Of a stretch of DNA of 64,000 nt, positions 33,349 to 42,192 are shown piece by piece. Position 1 is the first letter of the stretch, and each line of letters begins with the position of its first letter. The position numbers and the translations under genes are program-made. The stretch is from UBA5078 sp051252515 (GTDB taxonomy: Bacteria > Pseudomonadota > Gammaproteobacteria > Pseudomonadales > Pseudohongiellaceae): the NCBI GenBank assembly GCA_051252515.1, contig JBPOFS010000002.1, positions 372,001-436,000 on the forward strand, in the 5' to 3' direction. Below the pieces are notes generated by a model. The model worked only from the letters and a program-made list of their open reading frames with translations, searched no databases and was not told the DNA's origin.

Positions 33349-34653
33349 TTAGATTCCTAGACGTCTTGATTGCAGGGAGTTGAAAAGTGAATCCGCTCCA
33401 ATCTCTGCCCTTAATAGTTGTAATTCTTCCCATCGTGGGTAAAAACGCTTAAACATGGTTTCGCTCATGCGGGCGTCTTTGGCGAGATAAACCCTACCAC
33501 CGTATTCGGCTACTATGTTGTCGAGTTCGTCCAATAGTGCAAATAGATTGCGCTCTACTTTGAAGTCCATTGCTAAGGTGTATCCTTGCATTGGGAAAGA
33601 CAAAATATTGTTGTTTTCTGGGCCTAGTTTTTTTAGTACTGAAAGGAACGATCCTTTGCCCGCCGCGCTGACAGTGCTTAACACTTTTCGAATGCCTATC
33701 AAGGCGCTAGCATCCGGAATGACACATTGGTATTGCACAAACCCTTTGCGGCCATACAATCGATTCCAATGCAAAATGCTGTCTAATGGGAAAAAGTATT
33801 TATAGGCTTCGATTCTTTGTGCTTTGCCCGTATTCACTGGCTTATTAAAATAAACAGAATTAAAAGCAGACATGCTATAGCGATTTAATAATTGGCTTGG
33901 GCTAGTGAAAGGCACAGATATGGCGCCACTCCCCTGCATTTTGAACTGCTCATCATTTTCGTGCTCGCCTAGAAATAAAAGTGAGCGTCCAAGTTTTTCG
34001 TTTTGAGCAAGACAGTCCAGCCATGCGACGGAGTAAGTGGTGTCGTGGTGCGCTTCGAACTGCTCAAAAACTTCTTCAAGATTTTGAGCGCGTAAAGTGT
34101 TCTGGCGGATCGCCGAGCTATGTACTCGGCTTAATACGATAGTTGCCTCCAGTACGATACCGGTCAGGCCCATACCGCCACATGTCGCATGGAACAGTGC
34201 ACTGTTATCAGAGGCGGAGCAGGTTTGAATTTCACCCGAGGGTAGCAGAAGGTTTAGGCTTATAATATGGTCGCAGAAAGAACCATCGATATGATGATTC
34301 TTGCCGTGGATGTCGCTAGCAATCGCCCCGCCTACCGAAACAAAGCGCGTGCCTGGCACGACTGGAAGGAACCAGCCTTTAGGCAAGAATGTTTGTAAAA
34401 TGCTATCGATCGTGACGCCAGAGGCGCAACGCAGGTGGCCGCTTATTTCATCAAAAGAGTAATATAGATCAACGCCCTCGGTGAGCATTACATTGGCCGC
34501 TAGCGCGCTGTCGCCATAACTGCGCCCCATCCCTCTGGCAATAACGTTGTCGCTGTCTAAAGTGCTAAGGCTCGCTTGCAAAGCGTGTTGTGAGCGAGGC
34601 TTGTGCGATTGGCTTTCGGCGACGGGGAAGCGCCCCCAAGAATGCAGCTTCAT
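33349..34653 (-). CDS. DprE1-like FAD-dependent polyprenylphosphoryl-ribose 2'-oxidase
   Basis: 434 residues of the vanillyl-alcohol-oxidase FAD fold. FAD contacts are RGMGRSYGDSAL (residues 40-51), GGAIASDIHGKNHH and CGGMGLTG. The C-terminal substrate domain has SFLSVLKKLGPEN, LSFPMQGYTLAMDF and VYLAKDAR, which parallel mycobacterial DprE1. The essential Lys418 equivalent is K392. The cysteine targeted by benzothiazinones (Cys387) is alanine here, A361. It would oxidise the 2-hydroxyl of polyprenyl-phospho-ribose as the first half of epimerisation to arabinose. Its start overlaps the GtrA stop (ATGA). Confidence 0.87.
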   Translation of the reverse strand: MKLHSWGRFPVAESQSHKPRSQHALQASLSTLDSDNVIARGMGRSYGDSALAANVMLTEGVDLYYSFDEISGHLRCASGVTIDSILQTFLPKGWFLPVVPGTRFVSVGGAIASDIHGKNHHIDGSFCDHIISLNLLLPSGEIQTCSASDNSALFHATCGGMGLTGIVLEATIVLSRVHSSAIRQNTLRAQNLEEVFEQFEAHHDTTYSVAWLDCLAQNEKLGRSLLFLGEHENDEQFKMQGSGAISVPFTSPSQLLNRYSMSAFNSVYFNKPVNTGKAQRIEAYKYFFPLDSILHWNRLYGRKGFVQYQCVIPDASALIGIRKVLSTVSAAGKGSFLSVLKKLGPENNNILSFPMQGYTLAMDFKVERNLFALLDELDNIVAEYGGRVYLAKDARMSETMFKRFYPRWEELQLLRAEIGADSLFNSLQSRRLGI

Positions 34654-35054
34654 GATGGTGTCGCTCCCGTGAACACAAATCGTTTATCGAGCTGGTACTT
34701 TAGGTAGTAGCCGCAGCTTAAGCCTAAAACTGCGCCAATATATCGTGCGCTTTTGTTGGCGAAGTAAAAATCGAATGCGATCTCTGTGCCCCAGAATAAA
34801 AACGTCGTTAGGACCCCAGTGGCGGTATAAGCAAGAAACTGCAATCCATCTTTGCTTAGGGGTTTGGTGTTGGCTTTGAATATGTATTTTCTGTCGAGCA
34901 GAAACTTAAGCACTAAGCCTGTGCCGGTGCCAACGAAGATTGCTACGACGAGTTCGTAGGGCCCGGCATACAGTAACAACGCCAGTTCCTGGCTTAGGAT
35001 GTTTGCGGCGATGGCGATGATCGCGAAGAAGCTATAGGTAAGTGCTATTGGCAT
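34650..35054 (-). CDS. GtrA-family small membrane protein
   Basis: 134 residues, four transmembrane helices, GtrA family (GTGTGLVLKFLLDRKYIF and YLKYQLDKRFVF are the two copies of the conserved K-x-x-L-D-R/K-x-x-x-F motif). GtrA proteins help move or use polyprenyl-linked sugars. In mycobacteria a GtrA protein (Rv3789) precedes dprE1 and dprE2, and this order is the same here. It is the first gene of the operon, divergent from the inositol monophosphatase gene. Confidence 0.88.
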   Translation of the reverse strand: MPIALTYSFFAIIAIAANILSQELALLLYAGPYELVVAIFVGTGTGLVLKFLLDRKYIFKANTKPLSKDGLQFLAYTATGVLTTFLFWGTEIAFDFYFANKSARYIGAVLGLSCGYYLKYQLDKRFVFTGATPS

Positions 35055-35199
35055 GCGAATCTACTGTTAAGGCACCCAAGATATCGGGGGATATAGTTGC
35101 CCCGAAGAATACAGGGCTATGCACGCCTTGGCTACGCGCATGGGGAATTGGGTGGCTAACTGTTATACTTCGGGCTCGACGTACTCCGGACACCAAATT

Positions 35200-36024
35200 A
35201 TGACTTCTACAATGATCGACTTTACGCGCTCACTTGCACAAGAGGCCGCCCAGCTAATACTGACTGAGCGTAATAGCGCAGTGGAGTTAGAGACCACCTT
35301 CAAAGATGGTGTCGAGCTTGTCACCCAAGTGGATGTGCAAGCGGAGAAGTTTATTTGTAATGCCATCCGCAAGGCATTCCCAGAGCATCGCATTTTGGCT
35401 GAGGAGTCCGCGCCTGATATGCGTGACTTGTCCAGCTATAAAGGGCCGTTGTGGATCATCGATCCTATCGACGGCACTGTGAACTATGCCCATGGTCATT
35501 ATCAAAGCGCCGTATCGATTGCTTTCGTCGATGAAGGCCGAGTGCAGTGCGGGGTGGTTTGTAATCCGTTTCTTAATGAAACCTTTCATGCGGTATTAGG
35601 GGGCGGGGCTTTTTTAAACGACCAAGCGATCAAAGTCGGAACGCAATCGGTACTAAGACGCTCATTGATTGCCACGGGGTTTCCCTACATCAAAGGGGAC
35701 ATGACTCCTTTGATTAGGCGCGTGGCGCTAGTGTTGCAAGAGTGTGCGGATATTCGGCGACTAGGTTCTGCTGCCTTAGATATTTGTTGGGTGGCGATGG
35801 GGCGAATAGATGGCTATTACGAGAACCTCAGTGTCTGGGATTTCGCGGCAGCACAATTAATAGCGCGAGAAGCCGGAGCCCGTTATGGTCATTTTACGCC
35901 AGTACCCGAGGGCGTTAGTGCAGAGTTCCACAATAAAGATATTTTGATCGCCAACCCAGTGCTCTACCCTTTGTTGCATGATCTACTCAATCGCGCTGAG
36001 GCAGTACAGGTAACCCTGCCTTAA
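35200..36024 (+). CDS. Inositol-monophosphatase-family phosphatase
   Basis: 274 residues (from the ATG at 35200; 35119 and 35212 are other options). The metal-binding motifs of the family are complete: AEESA, IDPIDGTVNYAHG and SVWDFAAAQLIAREAGA. Members act on inositol phosphates, 3'-phosphoadenosine phosphate or histidinol phosphate; the SuhB type is the most common in proteobacteria, but this one is not close enough to name. It is divergent from the gtrA operon. Its stop codon overlaps that of the convergent LysR gene. Confidence 0.88.
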   Translation: MTSTMIDFTRSLAQEAAQLILTERNSAVELETTFKDGVELVTQVDVQAEKFICNAIRKAFPEHRILAEESAPDMRDLSSYKGPLWIIDPIDGTVNYAHGHYQSAVSIAFVDEGRVQCGVVCNPFLNETFHAVLGGGAFLNDQAIKVGTQSVLRRSLIATGFPYIKGDMTPLIRRVALVLQECADIRRLGSAALDICWVAMGRIDGYYENLSVWDFAAAQLIAREAGARYGHFTPVPEGVSAEFHNKDILIANPVLYPLLHDLLNRAEAVQVTLP

Positions 36025-36905
36025 TCTGAGTGATGTCGACAAAGGGATAGCCAGCTTTGAATTCCTGCGCTGCGGTATTTCTGTTTGTGCAAAATAAAAT
36101 AGAACTTCCTGCTCCAATCTCGATCAGGGGAGCGCAGTTCGATCAGGCTGCCGCGAGCAAACGCTTCCTGTAATGTTAATGCAGAGAGGCAGCCAATGCC
36201 TAAGTTTGCCTCTACGGCGCGTTTAATGGCCTCTGTGTGTTGCAGCTCTAAGCGCAATTGTAATTCTGGTAATAAGCCATGCATCGCTCTGTCGAATGCT
36301 TGGCGGGTGCCTGAGCCTGCTTCACGCACTATCCATTGGGCCGCTAAGAGGTCCTCATCGCTCAGAACCTCTTTTTGAGCATAGGGGTGCGATGGGGAGC
36401 AAAACAAGACGAGCTCATCCCCTCTCCAAGGAATTACTTCTAAGGTCGAATCCTGCAGCTCGCCTTCGATAAGCCCGATGTCGAGTTCAAAGTTGCGAAC
36501 TCGGTTGGCGATAGCTGCTGTGTTTTCGACAGTGAGAGACACTTTGGCGCCTTGGTGTTGTTTCATGAACGCAGCCATGATGCTCACAGCGAGGTAATTG
36601 CCTATGGTCAGCGTCGCGCCGACCTTAATCTCACCGATCTCAGAGTGCAGTGACAGGCCTTGTTCCAGTTCGCGGGCTTGCTCCATTAAGGCCTCGGCAC
36701 GGGGGCGCAAAGATTTACCCAATTCATTGAGCTGTAAACGTTTGCCAGCGCGATCAAATAGTTGAATGGAGAAACGTTGCTCTAGATCTTGCAAAGCTGA
36801 GCTCGCCGCGGATTGAGACATGGCGAGGCTCGCGGCTGCCTGGGTGACGTTTTCAAAGTGTGCAGTGGCTAGAAATACTTCAAGTTGCCGTAAAGTGTAG
36901 TGCAT
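36021..36905 (-). CDS. LysR-family regulator, FinR-like, divergent from fpr
   Basis: 294 residues from the ATG at 36905, which follows GGAGGATCGAGGGCG; the longer frame to 36977 lacks support. The winged helix (LRQLEVFLATAHFENVTQAAASLAMSQSAASSALQDLEQRF) is followed by a standard effector domain. In Pseudomonas putida the LysR protein FinR sits divergently beside a ferredoxin-NADP reductase gene and activates it under oxidative stress. The same arrangement here supports, but does not prove, the same job. Confidence 0.9.
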   Translation of the reverse strand: MHYTLRQLEVFLATAHFENVTQAAASLAMSQSAASSALQDLEQRFSIQLFDRAGKRLQLNELGKSLRPRAEALMEQARELEQGLSLHSEIGEIKVGATLTIGNYLAVSIMAAFMKQHQGAKVSLTVENTAAIANRVRNFELDIGLIEGELQDSTLEVIPWRGDELVLFCSPSHPYAQKEVLSDEDLLAAQWIVREAGSGTRQAFDRAMHGLLPELQLRLELQHTEAIKRAVEANLGIGCLSALTLQEAFARGSLIELRSPDRDWSRKFYFILHKQKYRSAGIQSWLSLCRHHSD

Positions 36906-37143
36906 CGCCCTCGATCCTCCGGAAAAAGCTGCTTGGTCTTGAAATTTGGGGCGTCCCGCTGTATTGTCCTGCACCAAATATCGTGTCAGATGACTTTAAC
37001 CTTATATCTGTAAAACCGATTAAGGATATGCTAATTATCTGTTTTACGAATAGCTTAAAGGGCGCTTAGAATGAGCGCAAGCTGTATGGGCCAATTATCA
37101 GTGCCAACAGACCCAATTAATGAACTAAGGCGGAAATATCAGC
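36906..37143. promoter_or_regulatory. Divergent promoter region, LysR (FinR-like) / fpr
   Basis: 238 bases. GTAAAAC (37010-37016) and GTTTTAC (37041-37047) form a spaced inverted repeat, each preceded by ATCT or ATCTG, in an AT-rich stretch. This is where a LysR protein controlling both genes would bind. Confidence 0.4.
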
Positions 37144-37914
37144 ATGGCTGCAATCTCTAAACAAAGCGTCACAAGTGTCCACCATTGGAATGAATCCTTG
37201 TTTAGCTTCACTACAACGCGCGATAAGTCGCTACGTTTCGAGAATGGCCATTTCGTCATGGTCGGAATGGAAGTTGAAGGCCGTCCATTGATGAGGGCCT
37301 ATAGTATAGCCAGCGCTAACTACGAAGAAGAGTTAGAGTTTTTCAGCATTAAAGTGCCCGACGGTCCTTTAACGTCACGTTTGCAGAACATCGCTATTGG
37401 CGATGAGTTGTTTATAAGCAGCAAGCCTACAGGCACATTAGTCGCTGACCACTTGCTTCCTGGGCGTAATTTGTACCTCTTAAGCACTGGAACCGGGCTT
37501 GCGCCTTTCATGAGCGTTATTCGTGATCCTGATGTGTATGAGCGTTTCGAGAAGATTATTCTCGTTCATGGTGTGCGTCGTGTTGTTGATTTGGCCTACC
37601 ATGAGTTGATTACTGAAGAGCTGCCAAAGAATGAGTTCTTCGGCGAAGAGGTTAGCAAGCAGCTGATTTACTATCCTACGGTCACGCGGGAAGAGTTCAG
37701 GAATACAGGGCGTGTCACGGACCTAATGCTTAATGGCAAATTGTTCGAAGATATTGGTTTGCCAAAGCCGAATATAGAAGACGATCGCTTTATGCTGTGT
37801 GGTAGCTCAGCGATGCTCAAAGATATCGGGCAAATACTCGATGACTGGGGTTTTGGCGAATCGCGTCAGGGAATTAAAGCTGAATACGTTATTGAGCGAG
37901 CGTTTGTCGGCTAG
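37144..37914 (+). CDS. fpr: Ferredoxin/flavodoxin-NADP+ reductase
   Basis: 256 residues, the size of bacterial plant-type FNRs. FAD is bound by RAYSIASANY and the C-terminal IERAFVG; the NADP site is STGTGLAPFMSV, with GVRRVVDLAY and LCGSSAMLKD after it. It swaps electrons between NADPH and ferredoxin or flavodoxin, and is usually induced by superoxide to feed Fe-S repair. A strong terminator follows. The divergent LysR gene is the likely regulator. Confidence 0.95.
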   Translation: MAAISKQSVTSVHHWNESLFSFTTTRDKSLRFENGHFVMVGMEVEGRPLMRAYSIASANYEEELEFFSIKVPDGPLTSRLQNIAIGDELFISSKPTGTLVADHLLPGRNLYLLSTGTGLAPFMSVIRDPDVYERFEKIILVHGVRRVVDLAYHELITEELPKNEFFGEEVSKQLIYYPTVTREEFRNTGRVTDLMLNGKLFEDIGLPKPNIEDDRFMLCGSSAMLKDIGQILDDWGFGESRQGIKAEYVIERAFVG

Positions 37915-37940
37915 TCGATAGCGTTTGTTGAGCTCAATAA

Positions 37941-37979
37941 AAAAGGGCGTCTACCATTTCAGTAGACGCCCTTTTTTTG
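37941..37979. terminator. Bidirectional terminator after fpr
   Basis: AAAAGGGCGTCTAC (37941-37954) and GTAGACGCCCTTTT (37962-37975) form a 14-bp stem with a seven-base loop, flanked by A and T runs, so it works for fpr and for the convergent redoxin gene. Confidence 0.93.
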
Positions 37980-37997
37980 TTTGGATCTAGCGAGTAC

Positions 37998-38609
37998 TTA
38001 CAAGCCTGTTACTGCAGGGTTGAAGTAACCTACTAAACAGCCCTTAGAGTCAGGGATGTCATCCATATTGACCACGCCGCCTGCAAGGATTGTGTCCAGT
38101 GCGTCGGTGAGGTAGTGATTGTCGACTTTCATACGCTGTGTTTCATAGCCTAGCGCATCGTTAATTGGACCACGGAACAATGTTTCACGTGTACGTGGGT
38201 CAATGATGAATACTTCTGCTGTGCGCTCTACACCTAAAGTGTAGGCCACTGTTTGGTCTTCATCTTTAAGAATTGGGAAGTCGATTTTGAACTGAACTGC
38301 TTCATTTTGGATGCGTTTCATATCATCTTGGATAAATGAGTTCAGCATAAGAAACTCGATGTTCTTGCTGCGGTAAGTCGCCGCAATCTCTTTGTATTCT
38401 GGCACTGAAAGGCGCGCAATTGGGCAGCCTGAACCGTGCACATACATAACGATATAGTCTTTATTCTCGTAGTCGCTCAAAGAATGGGTTTCTCCCATCT
38501 GATCAACTAACGTGAAATCCTTGATTGGCTTGAGATAGTCATCAGCTGCCGCACCAAATGAGGCGAGCATCAATAGGCCACTCAGTAATACTCCAGAAAT
38601 CTTTATCAT
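37998..38609 (-). CDS. Exported thioredoxin-fold redoxin protein
   Basis: 203 residues with a signal peptide (ending SFGAAA). The peroxiredoxin/TlpA-like fold starts at FTLVDQMGETHSLSDY. The active-site motif GSGCPIARL has one cysteine, in place of the CxxC of thioredoxins, and a second cysteine lies near the C-terminus (SKGCLVGY). Its fold and wording (VFIIDPRTRETLFRGPINDA) match the N-terminal domain of the much larger protein at 45840 (VLLIDPSTWEIVYRGPVNES), so both belong to one family. It appears to be a stand-alone version lacking the heme and monooxygenase parts. Confidence 0.82.
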   Translation of the reverse strand: MIKISGVLLSGLLMLASFGAAADDYLKPIKDFTLVDQMGETHSLSDYENKDYIVMYVHGSGCPIARLSVPEYKEIAATYRSKNIEFLMLNSFIQDDMKRIQNEAVQFKIDFPILKDEDQTVAYTLGVERTAEVFIIDPRTRETLFRGPINDALGYETQRMKVDNHYLTDALDTILAGGVVNMDDIPDSKGCLVGYFNPAVTGL

Positions 38610-39001
38610 TACTACTTTCCTCCCGACAACCTTTTAAGTTTTCTTAGGCTCGTAATTTCATAAGGGCGGTAAAATACCCTTTTTCGATGCCATGAGTCCA
38701 CTCTATACAAGACAGGGTGACTCCCGCAAGGCATACATTGTGACGAATTGTGATGGGCCTTGTTGTTCGAAGTCCTTAATTTTGCAGATTTTTTTCAAAT
38801 TCCAAGTGCTTGGCGTGTCAATTTTCGAGCAAACGCTCTATATGGCGTGTGTTACAGCGATACACGCCTAGCCGATGATGCAAGCCTAAACCCAACAAGG
38901 TATAGTAAGCCGCGTCAATCTAGTGCGTCAGACCGTCACTTAATGTTCTATAAGTGCCGCCTCAAAGGCTTCTGCTGTCACTCATCAACTTAAGGATCAC
39001 T
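38610..39001. other. Intergenic region before the MMPL transporter
   Basis: 392 bases without a convincing gene. It holds the promoters of two divergent genes. An imperfect hairpin at 38844-38868 (GGCGTGT, 11-base loop, ACACGCC) lies in the middle, and AAGGA at 38992-38996 is the ribosome site for the transporter. Nothing else was recognised. Confidence 0.5.
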
Positions 39002-41497
39002 ATGCGCGCCATTTCGCGTTTTTACAGCAACATGGTATTCAAGCGACCTCTCATGGTCATCGTATTATTACTGTGCTTTACCGCCACGATGGCATGGTAT
39101 ACCCAGTATTTTCGCCTTGATGCGTCGTCTGACTCACTATTGATGGAAGGTGATGCGGAGCTTGAGTACTCCCGTAAGATAAATGAGCGCTATGGGGCGC
39201 GTGATGCTGTCACTGTGGCCTATACGCCACAAGCGGAACTGTTTAGCCCTGAGGTGTTTGCTCGAATCTCCGCAATGATAGACGAGATTCTGGTCTTGGA
39301 GCGCGTTGAGTCGGTCGATAGCCTGCTCAATGTTCCGATTTTTGGAGATACGCCTTTACTGGGCCTTTCGGACGACTACGACACCCTCCTTACACCTGGG
39401 ATAGATCTCGAAGTCGCTAAGCAAGAGCTCATGAGTAGTCCGGTGTTTAGTAATGCGATAGTCAGTCCTGACGGGACTACGGCAGCACTATTGGTTAGTT
39501 TTACGCGCGATGAGCATTACCATCGCTTAATTAACGCACGGGAAGATCTGCGCGCTGCGCGCGCCACTGAAGGCTTGAATGCCGTGCAAGAGGGCGAGCT
39601 CGCACGCGTCACTGAAGAGTTCGATGCCTACAGCACAATCACCTCTGAACAGCGGCATAATGATATTGCACAGATCCGTTTAATATTAGAGGCCTATCAA
39701 GACGACGCTACCATCTACCTCGGTGGTGCCCCGATGATTGCCGATGATTTGGTAACCTTTGTGCAGAATGATTTGACCACTTTCAGCATTGGTGTGTTTG
39801 CGTTTATCGTCTTTGCGCTGGGGATCATTTTTCGGCGCCTGCGTTGGATATTCTTACCTTTGGCATGTTGCGCGATCGCCGGCATTGTAGTGGTAGGCAT
39901 ATTAGGGATGATGGATTGGCGAGTGACCGTCGTATCGTCCAACTTCATGTCACTGTTGTTGATCACCACGATCTCTCTCACTATGCATTTGATCGTGCGT
40001 TATCGACAGCTTCGCTCAACTAGGCATTATTCAGAGCACGGCAAATTGCTTCGTCACGCGGTCTTGTCTATGTGGAAGCCGTGCTTGTTTACAGCGATGA
40101 CGACGATCGTGGCCTTCGCCTCTTTGTTGGTCAGTGGTATTTCTCCGATCATCTCTTTCGGTTGGATAATGGTGATTGGCGTCGCGACAGCCTTGCTTGT
40201 GGTATTCACGCTTTTCCCCGCATTGATGAGCTTGCTAGCGAAGGATGAAGGCTTGTACGAGCAGCAAGGCACTTTGGCGCTGACTTCTGGGTTGGCAAAA
40301 ATCACAGACCGCCTAGGCAATAAAGTCTTATGGATTGCGGCGCTAGTGATGTTGTTAAGTGTTATTGGTCTTATGCGTTTGAAAGTCGAAAATAGTTTTA
40401 TCGACTACTTTGGGAAAGATACCGAAATTTATAAAGGCATGAGCCTGTTTGACGAAAAGCTAGGTGGGACCTTGTCGATGGATGTCATCGTCGACCTTCC
40501 TGCCGAAGATGCCGCGATTGACGACGGCTTCGATGATGGTTTTGACGATGGCTTTGATGATGGATTCGACGAAGAGCCTAACGATGCCTATTGGTTTACT
40601 GGTGCCAAAATGGATGAGGTCAAAGCCATTCATGACTACCTCGACAACAACCCGCAAACTGGCAAGGTCCTTTCCTTCGGCGCGGTTATTCATTTGGCTG
40701 AAGTGCTCAACGGCAATGCGCCAGTAGATAGTTTTGTTTGGGCATTGTTGTATTCGCGTATACCCGAAACATTGAAAGCGTCTGTGCTCACTCCTTTCGT
40801 CTCGGTGGCGGAGAATCAAGTTCGCTTTAATGTGCGAGTGATTGAGTCGGATGAAAATCTAAACCGTAATGAGTTGATCAACGGGATTAAGCAAGGCTTA
40901 CAAGACGAGTTTGGCTATGACGCTGAGCAAGTGCATGTCACTGGCATATTGGTTTTATATAATAACGTGCTGCAGAGCCTGTACCAGTCACAGATCCTTA
41001 CCCTGGGCGTCGTTCTATTGGCAATTATGGTGATGTTCTTGTTCTTATTCCGCTCAATTAAGATCGCTGTAATTTGTATTATTCCAAATATTTTGGCCGC
41101 CGTAGGTGTGCTGGGTTTAATGGGGTGGCTAGGAATCCCATTGGATATTATGACGATTACTATTGCGGCAATTGCAGTAGGGATTGGCGTCGATAACACA
41201 ATTCATTATACGCACCGATTTAAGCGCGAGTTTCATCGACTCGGTAATTACAAAGCCGCAATGTACTTCTGTCACGATAGCATTGCCAGAGCGATGTACT
41301 TTACGACGATGACCGTAGTCGCAGGCTTTTCAATATTAGTGCTGTCCAATTTCATTCCTACGATTGTCTTTGGTTTGCTTACCAGTATCGCAATGATGGT
41401 TGCCCTGTTAGGGGCGCTCACATTATTGCCGCAGTTGTTGATTGCTTTTCAGCCTATGGGCAAAGAGCATCATTCAAGTGCAGACGAAAGCGTTTAA
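39002..41497 (+). CDS. MMPL/RND-superfamily exporter
   Basis: About 831 residues with two sets of six transmembrane helices, each following a first helix and a large periplasmic loop. It is an RND-type transporter of the MMPL branch, which exports lipids or hopanoids by proton motive force (GVDNTIHYTHRFKREF and the repeated AMTTIVAFASLL / TMTVVAGFSILVL halves). The second periplasmic loop contains four copies of the tetrapeptide GFDD in an acidic run (residues about 507-525). ATG at 39002 has AAGGA before it; the frame opens earlier without support. No fusion-protein or outer-membrane partner is adjacent. Confidence 0.9.
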   Translation: MRAISRFYSNMVFKRPLMVIVLLLCFTATMAWYTQYFRLDASSDSLLMEGDAELEYSRKINERYGARDAVTVAYTPQAELFSPEVFARISAMIDEILVLERVESVDSLLNVPIFGDTPLLGLSDDYDTLLTPGIDLEVAKQELMSSPVFSNAIVSPDGTTAALLVSFTRDEHYHRLINAREDLRAARATEGLNAVQEGELARVTEEFDAYSTITSEQRHNDIAQIRLILEAYQDDATIYLGGAPMIADDLVTFVQNDLTTFSIGVFAFIVFALGIIFRRLRWIFLPLACCAIAGIVVVGILGMMDWRVTVVSSNFMSLLLITTISLTMHLIVRYRQLRSTRHYSEHGKLLRHAVLSMWKPCLFTAMTTIVAFASLLVSGISPIISFGWIMVIGVATALLVVFTLFPALMSLLAKDEGLYEQQGTLALTSGLAKITDRLGNKVLWIAALVMLLSVIGLMRLKVENSFIDYFGKDTEIYKGMSLFDEKLGGTLSMDVIVDLPAEDAAIDDGFDDGFDDGFDDGFDEEPNDAYWFTGAKMDEVKAIHDYLDNNPQTGKVLSFGAVIHLAEVLNGNAPVDSFVWALLYSRIPETLKASVLTPFVSVAENQVRFNVRVIESDENLNRNELINGIKQGLQDEFGYDAEQVHVTGILVLYNNVLQSLYQSQILTLGVVLLAIMVMFLFLFRSIKIAVICIIPNILAAVGVLGLMGWLGIPLDIMTITIAAIAVGIGVDNTIHYTHRFKREFHRLGNYKAAMYFCHDSIARAMYFTTMTVVAGFSILVLSNFIPTIVFGLLTSIAMMVALLGALTLLPQLLIAFQPMGKEHHSSADESV
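40520..40576 (+). repeat. 12-base tandem repeats encoding (GFDD)4
   Basis: Inside the transporter gene, four 12-base units encode Gly-Phe-Asp-Asp (last unit GFDE). Third-codon positions differ between the copies (GGC TTC, GGT TTT, GGC TTT, GGA TTC), so the repeats are old and kept at protein level. Confidence 0.85.
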
Positions 41498-41554
41498 AAT
41501 ACTCATTAAATAGCCACTGTTTCGGCCGTTAAATAAACTATCCGGAGAATTACA

Positions 41555-42142
41555 ATGCAGAACGAAAATTCAGAAAAAGCTAAGAGCGAAGCGAGCGCTG
41601 GTCGCTTTATGGACGAGAAACTATTTAAATCACGTTCAATTACTATCTTCGGCGATATCAACGAGCGTGTTGCTCGCTCGGTTACAGAAAGACTTCTCGC
41701 GTTAGCAGCCGATGGCGATGAGCCTATTACGATCTACATCAGCTCACCTGGTGGTCATGTGGAATCAGGCGACGTTGTCTACGATATGATTAAGTTTATC
41801 AAGCCTGAAGTGCGTGTCGTCGGTACGGGATGGGTGGCGAGTGCAGCTACCACTATTTATCTCGCGGCGAAGAAAGAGAATCGTTATAGCTTGGCGAACA
41901 CGCGCTACCTTGTGCATCAGCCTTCAGGTGGTTCACGCGGCCCAGCGTCGGACATCAAGATCCAGGCTGAGCAGATAATCAAGATGCGCGAACGTATTAA
42001 CAAGCTTATCGCTGCGGAGACGGGGCAATCGTTAGAGCGAGTCGCTAAGGATACAGACCGTGATCATTGGATGACTGTGGCTGAAGCGCTCGAATATGGG
42101 ATTGTCGGTAAGCAGATTAGTTCGATGTCTGAACTGAAGTAA
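41555..42142 (+). CDS. ClpP-like serine protease
   Basis: 195 residues of ClpP fold. The triad is S96 (WVASAATT), H121 (LVHQPSGG) and D170 (TDRDHW). ClpP forms a 14-mer chamber fed by ClpX or ClpA. The surroundings of the serine (GWVASAATTIYLAA) differ from the usual GMAASMGAFLL, so this is a divergent second type rather than the housekeeping clpP; clpX and tig are absent here. It may be self-standing or use the housekeeping ATPase. RBS is CGGAGAA at about 41541-41547. It is followed by its own terminator. Confidence 0.88.
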   Translation: MQNENSEKAKSEASAGRFMDEKLFKSRSITIFGDINERVARSVTERLLALAADGDEPITIYISSPGGHVESGDVVYDMIKFIKPEVRVVGTGWVASAATTIYLAAKKENRYSLANTRYLVHQPSGGSRGPASDIKIQAEQIIKMRERINKLIAAETGQSLERVAKDTDRDHWMTVAEALEYGIVGKQISSMSELK

Positions 42143-42150
42143 AGGCAAAA

Positions 42151-42186
42151 GCGGCACGCGCATGAATGATTGCGTGCCGCGTTTTT
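42151..42186 (+). terminator. Terminator after the ClpP-like gene
   Basis: GCGGCACGC (42151-42159) pairs with GCGTGCCGC (42172-42180), followed by GTTTTTG. Confidence 0.9.
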
Positions 42187-42192
42187 GTTAGT

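Noticed and set aside
38760..38993. A 77-codon open frame before the MMPL transporter
   Set aside because: No ribosome site, no recognisable content, overlaps the transporter ribosome site; treated as non-coding.
40520..40576. Tandem repeats as a possible CRISPR-like or phase-variable tract
   Set aside because: The copies are in frame, encode the same peptide and differ at third positions, so slippage or an array is unlikely.
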